A stretch of DNA of 5,240 nucleotides from an uncultured Collinsella sp. (GTDB lineage: Bacteria > Actinomycetota > Coriobacteriia > Coriobacteriales > Coriobacteriaceae), in contig USAX01000128.1 of NCBI GenBank assembly GCA_900552705.1, forward strand, positions 1 through 5,240, given 5' to 3'. The notes under the pieces are model-generated. The model was not told where the DNA came from. It saw only the letters and a list, made by a program, of their open reading frames with translations, and made no database searches. The position numbers were made by a program, and so were the translations under genes. This document shows positions 1 to 5,240 of the stretch, piece by piece. Position 1 is the stretch's first letter; the number at the start of each line of letters is the position of its first letter.

Positions 1-335
1 GCGGCGTCGTCATGACGATCGGCTCCGACTCCTTCTCCTTCGTCACCCCGTACGGCACCTGCTCCATCGAGGAGATGTACGAGTTCGTCGACAAGATCGG
101 CTTCACCCCGGTCGAGACCATCACCTGTGCCACCCTCAACGGTGCCAAGATGTGCCACATCGAGGACGAGACCGGTTCCATCGAGGCCGGCAAGTGCGCC
201 GACCTGCTGGTCGTCAACGGTGACGTCGCCGCCGACATCCACGTGCTCAACACCGACAACATGGACGTCATCATGAAGGACGGCTGGATTGTCGAGGGCG
301 GCACCTTCGGCGAGGCAAACAAGTACAGCGCCTAA
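1..335 (+). CDS. Amidohydrolase family protein (imidazolonepropionase-like), C-terminal part
   Basis: This is the 3' end of a gene whose start lies before the window; the frame is open from base 3 and ends at TAA 333-335. It shows the last ~110 residues of a metal-dependent amidohydrolase (TIM-barrel hydrolase acting on C-N bonds). Visible signatures are I-G-S-D-S (Asp codon 27-29), which fits the conserved metal/catalytic Asp at the end of the barrel, then an A-T-L-N-G-A helix, then GSIEAGKCADLLVVNGD, the hallmark C-terminal beta-sandwich strand of the superfamily, and finally V-I-M-K-D-G. The ATG at 12 is internal: it sits in the barrel core and has no ribosome binding site. Nearly every codon ends in C or G (about six exceptions), unlike the kinase downstream, which suggests high expression. 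The substrate cannot be read from this fragment; imidazolonepropionase-like is a family-level guess. An intrinsic terminator follows 58 bp downstream. Confidence 0.85.
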   Translation, partial: GVVMTIGSDSFSFVTPYGTCSIEEMYEFVDKIGFTPVETITCATLNGAKMCHIEDETGSIEAGKCADLLVVNGDVAADIHVLNTDNMDVIMKDGWIVEGGTFGEANKYSA

Positions 336-376
336 GCTACCGTTCATCGATGGCTTGATGTAAAACACAGTATTTG

Positions 377-391
377 ATTGCATAATGCAAT
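377..391. promoter_or_regulatory. 15-bp perfect palindrome with -10-like core
   Basis: ATTGCAT-A-ATGCAAT is a perfect 7-bp inverted repeat around one central base. It contains CATAAT (381-386), a one-mismatch -10 box. It lies just before the terminator hairpin at 394-415. It could be an operator overlapping a promoter. No TTGACA-like -35 sits at the usual 16-18 bp spacing (TTGATG at 355-360 is 20 bp away), so promoter function is uncertain. Confidence 0.35.
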
Positions 392-393
392 GG

Positions 394-420
394 AGAGGGT
401 CGCTTGCGGCCCTCTTTATT
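394..420 (+). terminator. Rho-independent terminator between amidohydrolase and sensor kinase genes
   Basis: Bases 394-402 pair with 407-415: nine base pairs including one T-G wobble, closed by a CTTG tetraloop. The run TTTATT follows at 415-420. The simplest reading is the terminator of the amidohydrolase gene. It also lies downstream of a -10-like box and upstream of the kinase ribosome binding site, so an attenuator role for the kinase operon is possible. The T-run is interrupted by one A, so termination may be incomplete. Confidence 0.75.
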
Positions 421-441
421 GCTATGGGGTGCGTCGGTAAG

Positions 442-447
442 AAGGAG
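442..447 (+). promoter_or_regulatory. Shine-Dalgarno that sets the GTG start of the sensor kinase
   Basis: AAGGAG ends 6 nt before GTG 454, which is ideal spacing. The in-frame ATG at 448 abuts this motif and is too close to use it. The in-frame ATG at 385 lies inside the palindrome and upstream of the terminator hairpin, so it would place the hairpin inside the gene. Confidence 0.8.
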
Positions 448-453
448 ATGACG

Positions 454-1839
454 GTGGATCTCAATAGGCTGATTCTGGGCAAGAGTTACAACTCTACCAA
501 GGTCTTTCGTACCGCTCAGCATGTGGTTCAAGCCATCTTGCTCGGTATTGTCGTTCCGCTGCTTATCCTGCTGCTCATCTGGGATCTAACCGATAATCCC
601 AATCCCGTTCCGGCCGTTGTCGTCATTGCCGGCTTGGTCATGCTGTGCTTCTTCTTCTCGTACGTCTTTGTCGTTCCCGACGACCTCACATCGAGCGCTA
701 CCGACCGCACGCTCGCCATCGCGTCGAAAATATTCGCCTACACGTCGCGCGGCCTTACGCCCGAAGCTGCCCTGGGCGCCTCTAAGATCATCCTGTCCGA
801 AACCATCGCCTCTGCCATCTGCTTTACCGACGGCAAGCAGGTGTTGGCAAGCTGGGGCGAGGACTCGGCAAAATGCCCCGCGGGCACCCCGGTGGTGCTG
901 CGGACCACGCTCAATGTGATCAACAGCGGTGAGCAAAGCGTTTTCTCGCGCGATGCCTCGACCGAGACAGGTGGCTACTTTCCGCGCCTGCGCGCCGGTA
1001 TTGTCGCACCGCTTACCGTGCGCGGGCATTGCGTGGGTACGCTCGAGCTGTACTATCCCCGCCTGAGCAGCATCGATATGCGCCAGACGGCGTTGGCCTC
1101 GGGCTTTGCCGATCTCATTTCCACGCAGCTCGCCAGCTTTGAGCTCGAGCGCCAGGACGAGCTTACGGCCCGCGTGGAGCTGCGCGCCCTGCAGTCGCAG
1201 GTCGACCCGCATTTTCTGTTCAATACCATCAGCACTATCGTGTCGCTCGTGCGAACCGAGCCCGACAAGGCGCGATCGCTGCTGATCGACTTTTCCAATT
1301 ACTATCGTCAGACGCTTTCTGACTCCGATACGCTCACCACGCTCGAGCATGAGGTGGAACAGGGCACTCGTTATATCAATCTTATGCAGGCCCGGTATGG
1401 CGACGGCCGTCTGCGCGTTTCGGTCGACATCGACTTTGAGGTGCGCGACAGCATGGTGCCGCCGTTTATCTTACAGCCGCTGCTCGAAAACTGCATCAAG
1501 CATGCCCAGCGCGAGACCGAGCCGCTTTCTATTCGTGTTGGGGCTTTTGAGACCGATGACGGTCTGGAGATCATCGTCGAAGATGACGGCATCGGTATGA
1601 GCGAAGAAGTCTGCGCGCACCTGTTTGAGCAGCATCGCCGAGAGGAGCCCGAGAGCATTACCGCCGACGGCTCCATCAAGCGAGGCTGCGGCCTGGCGCT
1701 CTTCAACGTGCTTCAGCGCATCCATTTCTTTTACGGGGAAGATTCTGGCATGCGCGTGAAGTCCCAGGAGGGCGTGGGGACGCAGGTCATCGTCGAGCTG
1801 AACGGCGAGCCGCATGAGCCGGCGCCGATGAAGGTGTAG
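454..1839 (+). CDS. LytS/BtsS-type membrane sensor histidine kinase
   Basis: This encodes a 461-aa kinase that should autophosphorylate on His and pass phosphate to the LytTR regulator encoded next. From GTG 454, two membrane segments lie at about residues 24-44 and 53-74. A GAF-like domain follows at about 85-227 (including the APLTVRGHCVGTLELYY stretch typical of LytS relatives). Next comes the His_kinase domain with phosphoacceptor H253 in QVDPHFLFNT, where Asp stands in the residue before Pro that is often Asn or Glu. The ATPase domain shows an N-box LLENCIKHA (343-351), G1 EDDGIGM (376-382) and G2 RGCGLALFN (410-418), so catalysis looks intact. Classical LytS proteins have a larger multi-helix 5TM-LYT sensor and are about 560-580 aa; this one has only two helices, so the signal may be read by the GAF domain. 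The stop lies 39 bp before the regulator start, consistent with one operon. The ligand is unknown. Confidence 0.93.
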   Translation: MDLNRLILGKSYNSTKVFRTAQHVVQAILLGIVVPLLILLLIWDLTDNPNPVPAVVVIAGLVMLCFFFSYVFVVPDDLTSSATDRTLAIASKIFAYTSRGLTPEAALGASKIILSETIASAICFTDGKQVLASWGEDSAKCPAGTPVVLRTTLNVINSGEQSVFSRDASTETGGYFPRLRAGIVAPLTVRGHCVGTLELYYPRLSSIDMRQTALASGFADLISTQLASFELERQDELTARVELRALQSQVDPHFLFNTISTIVSLVRTEPDKARSLLIDFSNYYRQTLSDSDTLTTLEHEVEQGTRYINLMQARYGDGRLRVSVDIDFEVRDSMVPPFILQPLLENCIKHAQRETEPLSIRVGAFETDDGLEIIVEDDGIGMSEEVCAHLFEQHRREEPESITADGSIKRGCGLALFNVLQRIHFFYGEDSGMRVKSQEGVGTQVIVELNGEPHEPAPMKV

Positions 1840-1864
1840 CGCGCGGTTGGATTGAGAGAAAAAA

Positions 1865-1870
1865 GAGGGG
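1865..1870 (+). promoter_or_regulatory. Shine-Dalgarno that sets the response regulator start
   Basis: GAGGGG, followed by AAG, ends 8 nt before ATG 1879. The alternative in-frame TTG at 1852 has no comparable motif. Starting at 1879 puts the receiver's first beta strand (NILVVDDE) at the usual distance from the N-terminus. Confidence 0.75.
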
Positions 1871-1878
1871 AAGCGCAT

Positions 1879-2613
1879 ATGTCCGAGGGATGGAACATCT
1901 TGGTGGTTGATGACGAGCCTCCTATTAGGGCTGAGCTACGTTATCTGCTGGAAAAGGATGCACGTGTGGGACAGATTGCCGAGGCGGGCAATGTCACCGA
2001 GGCCGTGGAGTCGATTCTGTCGAACAAGCCCGACGTGCTGTTTTTGGATATCACGATGCCCGGCCGCTCGGGAATTGAGCTAGCCGAGACCCTGCAAAAC
2101 CTAAAGACGCCGCCGGTGGTGGTGTTTGTGACGGCGTTTGCAGAGTTCGCGGCCGACGCGTATAACCTCGATGCTGTCGACTATGTCGTCAAGCCGGTCG
2201 AGGACGCGCGCCTGTCGAAGGCGCTCGACAAGATCGAAACCGCCCTGGGTGTTCGCCGCGCTGTCCATACCCCGCGTCAGCCCCTTCGCCTGACGGTGGA
2301 CCGCGGGGGTAAAAAGGTGTTCATCCCCGTGGCGGATGTCTGCTACTTTGAGGCGCGTGCCGATTTTTGCAACGCCGTCTGCGCCGAGGGAACATATCTG
2401 ATTAATGAGTCGATTTCCTCGCTCGAACGTCGCTTGGGCTCCGAGGGCTTTATTCGTGTTCATCGCAGCTATCTGGTCAATTTGGAAGACGTGCACAATG
2501 TTGAGATTGGCTCCACGGGGTTGATGGAGCTCAGGCTCGACCGCGTGAGCTCGACGGTGCCGGTGTCCCGTCGTCGCGCTGCCGAGGTTAAGGCGCACTT
2601 GGGGCTTGCGTAG
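1879..2613 (+). CDS. LytTR-type response regulator (LytR/AlgR family)
   Basis: This is a 244-aa cytoplasmic transcription factor and the evident partner of the kinase upstream. The receiver domain (about 6-123) has the acidic pair D11/D12, phosphoacceptor D57 in LFLDITMPGRSG, the switch Thr T85 in FVTAF and the invariant Lys in YVVKPV (K105). The LytTR DNA-binding domain (about 136-242) shows KVFIPVADVCYFEA, then FIRVHRSYLVNLEDV (191-205), the conserved core of this beta-rich fold, and ends in VPVSRRR. Length matches the family norm of about 240 aa. Known LytTR regulators bind direct repeats near a [TA][AC][CA]GTTN[AG][TG] core; one match lies at 339-347, upstream of the kinase, so autoregulation is possible but weakly supported. 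No terminator is visible in the 92 bp after the stop. The target genes cannot be assigned from this window. Confidence 0.95.
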   Translation: MSEGWNILVVDDEPPIRAELRYLLEKDARVGQIAEAGNVTEAVESILSNKPDVLFLDITMPGRSGIELAETLQNLKTPPVVVFVTAFAEFAADAYNLDAVDYVVKPVEDARLSKALDKIETALGVRRAVHTPRQPLRLTVDRGGKKVFIPVADVCYFEARADFCNAVCAEGTYLINESISSLERRLGSEGFIRVHRSYLVNLEDVHNVEIGSTGLMELRLDRVSSTVPVSRRRAAEVKAHLGLA

Positions 2614-2646
2614 GCGGTCCGTATGCCATCGTTTGCCACTGCAGGT

Positions 2647-2673
2647 TTGGCGTGACCGTGCGGTGGGCATAAT
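2647..2673 (+). promoter_or_regulatory. Candidate promoter for the phospholipase-like gene
   Basis: TTGGCG (2647-2652) and CATAAT (2668-2673) are separated by 15 bp, shorter than the optimal 17. The -10-like box sits in a GGGCATAATGGG context, 32 nt before the start codon. No terminator is seen between the regulator stop at 2613 and this site, so read-through from the two-component operon is also possible. Confidence 0.35.
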
Positions 2674-2694
2674 GGGTGACATCGAATGAAATCG

Positions 2695-2700
2695 AAAGGA
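2695..2700 (+). promoter_or_regulatory. Shine-Dalgarno that sets the phospholipase-like gene start
   Basis: AAAGGA ends 5 nt before ATG 2706. The in-frame GTG at 2676 has no such motif and overlaps the downstream edge of the candidate promoter. The 2706 start yields MPALITHHLFGE, in which the N-terminal His matches the family's first metal ligand region. Confidence 0.75.
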
Positions 2701-2705
2701 ACAAT

Positions 2706-3650
2706 ATGCCCGCGCTCATTACGCATCATCTGTTTGGCGAGGAAAGCATCGACCGTCTTCCTCAGGGCGTTATTACGTCCGACGAGGAGCGCATCGCCTT
2801 TATCCTGGGAAACCAAGGTCCCGACCCGTTTTTCTTCCACATGCTCACGCCGCGCATTTCCGACTGTACGTCGCTTGCTCAGGTCATGCACCGCTCGCGC
2901 ATGTCGCGCCAGTTCTCGTGCCTGCGCGATGGCGTGTCGCACCTGCAGCCGCGCGATGCCAATCTGGGTCGCGCGTTTGCGCTGGGCCTGCTGTCGCACT
3001 ATGTGCTCGACCGCAATGCCCATCCCTTTGTCTACGAGCAGCAGTTTGGCATTGTTGAGTCCGACCCCGAGCTCGAGGCTTCGGGCAGTCAAGTTCACGC
3101 CGTGCTCGAAAGCGACCTGGACGTGCTGATGCTGCAGCTTAAACGTGACGGGGCCACGGTCGAGGATTATCCGCCGGCGGGCGAGATCGTCACTACCGAC
3201 CGCATCAATCGCGTTGCCGGCGTGCTGATGAGCTACGTCGCCGGGCGCGTGTACGGTATCGACATCCCGGCGGGGGAGTACGCCGGCGCCGTAGCCGACA
3301 TGCAGCTGCTCTACCGTACTATCGAGCCGGCCGGTTCGGCCAAGACGCGCGCGATTGCCCTGCTCGAGGGCTTGGTGCACGATTATTCGCTGCTCGACGG
3401 CCTTGCGCACCGCGTGACGACCGAGCTGCCCGAGCGTACCGGCAACCTGGGCCACTTGGCATGGAAGAACCCCTTTACTGATGAAGTCTCGACCGAGAGT
3501 TTCCCCGAGGTCTTTGACCGCGCGCTGGTCGATTACGAGTGCACGGTCGCACGTTTTATCGAGACCGGCGATATGGAAGCCGTGACCAACCACGTCAATT
3601 ACAGCGGTCGCGTGCTCGGTGCCGACGAAGAGTTCGACCGCGAGGAGTAG
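2706..3650 (+). CDS. Zinc-dependent phospholipase C family protein, no signal peptide
   Basis: This 314-aa protein resembles the Zn_dep_PLPC family (PF00882), whose founding members hydrolyse phospholipid headgroups using three zinc ions. Putative metal ligands appear in family order: H7/H8 near the N-terminus, D40 in LGNQGPDPFFF, H98, D102 and H106 in LLSHYVLDRNAHPF, then H131 and E135 in QVHAVLESD. The HxxxD and HxxxE spacings match those known from Bacillus cereus PLC, so the site looks intact by inference. A NLGHLAWKNPF segment (247-257) is also seen. Unlike secreted PLCs there is no N-terminal signal peptide and no obvious membrane helix, so the protein is predicted cytosolic and may be an intracellular hydrolase of unknown substrate. 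It lies 92 bp after the regulator gene and 101 bp before the transporter. No good terminator follows its stop. Family assignment is fairly sure; enzymatic activity and substrate are not. Confidence 0.85.
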   Translation: MPALITHHLFGEESIDRLPQGVITSDEERIAFILGNQGPDPFFFHMLTPRISDCTSLAQVMHRSRMSRQFSCLRDGVSHLQPRDANLGRAFALGLLSHYVLDRNAHPFVYEQQFGIVESDPELEASGSQVHAVLESDLDVLMLQLKRDGATVEDYPPAGEIVTTDRINRVAGVLMSYVAGRVYGIDIPAGEYAGAVADMQLLYRTIEPAGSAKTRAIALLEGLVHDYSLLDGLAHRVTTELPERTGNLGHLAWKNPFTDEVSTESFPEVFDRALVDYECTVARFIETGDMEAVTNHVNYSGRVLGADEEFDREE

Positions 3651-3700
3651 GGCTCGTGCGTGCCCCTTTGCCGAATCCTTACCGGCGCCTCTGGACAATT

Positions 3701-3711
3701 GGGGTACGATG
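3701..3711 (+). promoter_or_regulatory. Candidate -10 region for the transporter gene
   Basis: GGGGTACGATG contains TACGAT (3705-3710), a -10-like box with two mismatches to TATAAT, 41 nt before the start codon. No credible -35 lies 16-18 bp upstream (the region there is CCGGCG-rich). Support comes mainly from similarity to G-rich -10-like boxes ahead of two other genes here. Confidence 0.3.
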
Positions 3712-3751
3712 AACTAACTGCATATCGGGCGAATACGAAGGGGCCCTGTCC

Positions 3752-5011
3752 ATGAAATACACCAAGCTCGAGCGTAACTGGGTTATGTACGATGTGGGCA
3801 ACTCGGCCCTCGTGCTGCTCAATACCTCGGTGGTGCCCATCTACTTTAACGCCATCAATACCGGTGCTTCCTCGGCAGACCTGGTGGTCGCTTGGGGCAA
3901 CGCTCAGACGATTGCCTCGCTAGTCATTGCCATGCTCATGCCCATTCTGGGCGCGCTTGCCGATTACGCTGGCAACAAGATCAAGTTCTTCTTGGGCTTC
4001 TTCCTCACGGGCCTGGTCCTTTGCCTGGCGCAGGCTATCCCAATGTCCGCCATGGCATTTTTGACCGTGTACGTGCTGTGCACCATCGGCCTTAACTCTT
4101 CTATGACGTTCTACGACGCCATGCTGCCCGACATTGCCACCGACGAGCGCATGGACGCCGTGTCCAGTTCGGGCTATGCCTGGGGCTACATCGGTTCCAC
4201 CGTGCCGTTCATCATTTGCCTGGCGCTTATCATGGGTGGCCCCGCTCTCGGCGTCCCCACCATGCTGGCAACGCGTCTGTCGTTTATCATCACCGGTGCC
4301 TGGTGGCTCATCTTTACCCTGCCGCTCATTCGCACCTATAAGCAAAAGTACGGTCGCGAGCGCGGTCCCCAGGACACCATCGGCCACATCGTGGGCGGTG
4401 TGTTCTCCGAGGTCGGACACACCATGCGCGAGATCGCCCACAACAAGACCGTGCTGGTCTACATGATCGCGTTCTTCTTCTACATCGACGGTGTGCACAC
4501 GGTCATTTCCATGGCAACCAGCTACGGCTCGGCTCTGGGTATCGATTCGACCCAGCTGGTGCTGGCGCTGCTCGTCACGCAGTTTGTGGCCTTTCCGTCC
4601 GCCATCATCTACGGCAAGCTCGCCGGACGCGTGGGCACGCTCAACATGATTCTGGTGGCGGTCGCCGCCTACATGGGCATTGTGCTGTTCGCCGCGTTCT
4701 TCCTAAAGACCGCCTTTGAGTTTTGGGTGCTTGCCATTATGGTCGGCCTGTTCCAGGGCGGCGTGCAGGCGCTCAGCCGCAGCTACTTTGGCCGCATTAT
4801 TCCCAAGGAAAAGTCCAACGAGTACTACGGCTTCTTTGACATCTTTGGCCGCTATGCAAGCGTTATGGGCACCTTCCTGGTGTCGATCGTCACCTCGCTG
4901 ACCGGCAACCCGTCGCTGGGCGTCCTTTCCATTGGTGTGCTGCTGGTCGTTGGCTTTATGCTGCTGGTCCGCCTGTCCCGCATGACTCGGGCGGCAGAGC
5001 ATGCCGCATAG
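3752..5011 (+). CDS. MFS transporter, UMF1/Atg22-like family
   Basis: This 419-aa integral membrane protein has about 12 predicted hydrophobic helices (roughly 20-36, 45-68, 78-93, 97-118, 147-165, 172-193, 232-252, 266-288, 298-319, 323-340, 366-384, 388-407). Family signatures are the N-terminal NWVMYDVGNSA (9-19), the MFS motif A-like loop GALADYAGNK (67-76), YDAMLPDIA (121-129), SSGYAWGYIGS (139-149), YIDGVHT (244-250), and SRSYFGRIIP followed by GFFDIFGRYA in the second half. These identify the UMF1 branch, related to the yeast vacuolar amino-acid effluxer Atg22. Bacterial members are mostly of unknown substrate, so amino-acid export is only a possibility. ATG 3752 is preceded by AAGGGG (3738-3743) at 8 nt. 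Length is normal for the family (about 400-450 aa), and no truncation or frameshift is seen. No hairpin terminator follows until 5126. Confidence 0.93.
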   Translation: MKYTKLERNWVMYDVGNSALVLLNTSVVPIYFNAINTGASSADLVVAWGNAQTIASLVIAMLMPILGALADYAGNKIKFFLGFFLTGLVLCLAQAIPMSAMAFLTVYVLCTIGLNSSMTFYDAMLPDIATDERMDAVSSSGYAWGYIGSTVPFIICLALIMGGPALGVPTMLATRLSFIITGAWWLIFTLPLIRTYKQKYGRERGPQDTIGHIVGGVFSEVGHTMREIAHNKTVLVYMIAFFFYIDGVHTVISMATSYGSALGIDSTQLVLALLVTQFVAFPSAIIYGKLAGRVGTLNMILVAVAAYMGIVLFAAFFLKTAFEFWVLAIMVGLFQGGVQALSRSYFGRIIPKEKSNEYYGFFDIFGRYASVMGTFLVSIVTSLTGNPSLGVLSIGVLLVVGFMLLVRLSRMTRAAEHAA

Positions 5012-5100
5012 GAGTGAGCGGCTATTGTGCCTGTCCACGGTACTCTTTTGGGGTTATCCGCAATAAACATTCTGACTTTCGAACAATGATTAGCCCAAGT

Positions 5101-5110
5101 GGGTATGATG
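5101..5110 (+). promoter_or_regulatory. Candidate -10 region upstream of the last gene
   Basis: GGGTATGATG contains TATGAT (5104-5109), one mismatch from TATAAT. The 16-18 bp upstream spacing gives AACAAT, GAACAA or CGAACA, none a convincing -35. A transcript starting about 7 nt downstream would run straight into the hairpin at 5126-5156. Confidence 0.35.
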
Positions 5111-5125
5111 GAGTCAGCTAGGTCG

Positions 5126-5161
5126 CGGGGCGTCGCCTGTGTTTGGCGGCGTCCCGTTTTT
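5126..5161 (+). terminator. Strong Rho-independent terminator between transporter and glycosyltransferase-like gene
   Basis: Bases 5126-5137 pair with 5145-5156: twelve base pairs with two G-T wobbles, mostly G-C, around a 7-nt loop TGTGTTT. Five T's follow (5157-5161). It is the first good terminator after the transporter stop, 115 bp away. It also lies between a -10-like box at 5104 and the next gene's ribosome binding site at 5171, so it could act as a leader attenuator. Confidence 0.85.
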
Positions 5162-5182
5162 GTGTTGCAGGGAGGGTAAGGC

Positions 5183-5240
5183 ATGAACGCCACGGTCGTG
5201 ATTCCAACGTATTGGGCGGGCGATGACGCTTGCGCAAACG
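5183..5240 (+). CDS. Start of a probable family 2 glycosyltransferase (3' end outside window)
   Basis: Only the first 19 codons are present. ATG 5183 follows a good ribosome binding site, GGAGGG (5171-5176), at 6 nt. The N-terminus reads MNATVVIPTYWAGDD; the VVIPTY strand right after the start is typical of the nucleotide-sugar-binding first beta strand of GT-A fold, family 2 glycosyltransferases, which transfer a sugar from an activated donor to a glycan or lipid acceptor. Nothing further (DxD motif, membrane helices) can be checked within the window. The start itself is fairly certain; the function is inferred from a handful of residues and could be another enzyme with a similar first strand. 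Confidence 0.55.
   Translation, partial: MNATVVIPTYWAGDDACAN

Noticed and set aside
385..453. N-terminal extension of the sensor kinase from ATG 385
   Set aside because: The extension would translate through the palindrome and terminator hairpin, has no ribosome binding site, and the SD at 442-447 fits GTG 454.
586..1350. Antisense open frame (254 aa) opposite the sensor kinase
   Set aside because: Its composition is that of a shadow frame, and the sense strand carries clear kinase motifs throughout the same stretch.
3650..3669. Possible terminator after the phospholipase-like gene
   Set aside because: Only a 4-bp GGGC/GCCC stem with an 8-nt loop followed by CTTT; too weak to call.
2469..3698. 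Long antisense open frame (409 aa) opposite the phospholipase-like gene
   Set aside because: It is the complement of a GC-rich gene, overlaps two sense genes and the intergenic DNA, has no recognisable domain and is rich in His/Arg/Ala/Gly as expected for a shadow frame.
3713..3722. Reverse-strand LytTR-like core upstream of the transporter
   Set aside because: It misses at least one required position of the pattern and has no partner repeat, so linking the transporter to the regulator on this basis is not justified.
3727..3746. GGGC/GCCC hairpin that could mask the transporter's ribosome binding site
   Set aside because: A four-pair stem with a 12-nt loop is easily expected by chance and would be unstable.

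Overview
The window most likely comes from a Coriobacteriia actinobacterium, probably Collinsella or a close relative. This is inferred from the moderately high GC with C/G-ending codons, clear AAGGAG/GAGGGG-type ribosome binding sites, and the mix of protein families. There is no 16S or other marker gene here, so the genus is not proven. All recognisable genes lie on the + strand, and no insertion sequence, CRISPR array, tRNA or rRNA is seen.

Layout: (1) The 3' end of an amidohydrolase gene (to 335) has codon use typical of high expression. (2) A 118-bp intergenic stretch (336-453) holds a 15-bp perfect palindrome with a -10-like core, followed at once by an intrinsic terminator. (3) A two-gene operon (454-2613) encodes a LytS/BtsS-like membrane sensor kinase (GTG start) and its LytTR-type response regulator. 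(4) A 314-aa zinc-dependent phospholipase C family protein follows (2706-3650), with its putative metal ligands intact but no signal peptide. (5) Next is a 419-aa UMF1/Atg22-like major facilitator transporter (3752-5011). (6) A 171-bp intergenic stretch (5012-5182) carries a -10-like box and a strong terminator hairpin. (7) The last 58 bases are the first codons of a gene that starts like a family 2 glycosyltransferase.

How they work together: the kinase and regulator are clearly a cognate pair. The phospholipase-like protein and the transporter each have their own leader with a promoter-like box and no convincing terminator between them. They could be independent units or partly co-transcribed. 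The window holds no LrgAB/CidAB, CstA/BtsT or YhjX-type target, so the stimulus and regulon of the two-component system cannot be read from here.

The protein-coding content is ordinary. The most unusual signals are non-coding: two places where a -10-like box is followed within about 10-20 nt by an intrinsic terminator that sits upstream of the next gene's ribosome binding site. Either these are simple terminators of the preceding gene with a chance -10 match, or they are short-leader attenuators. Sequence alone does not decide.
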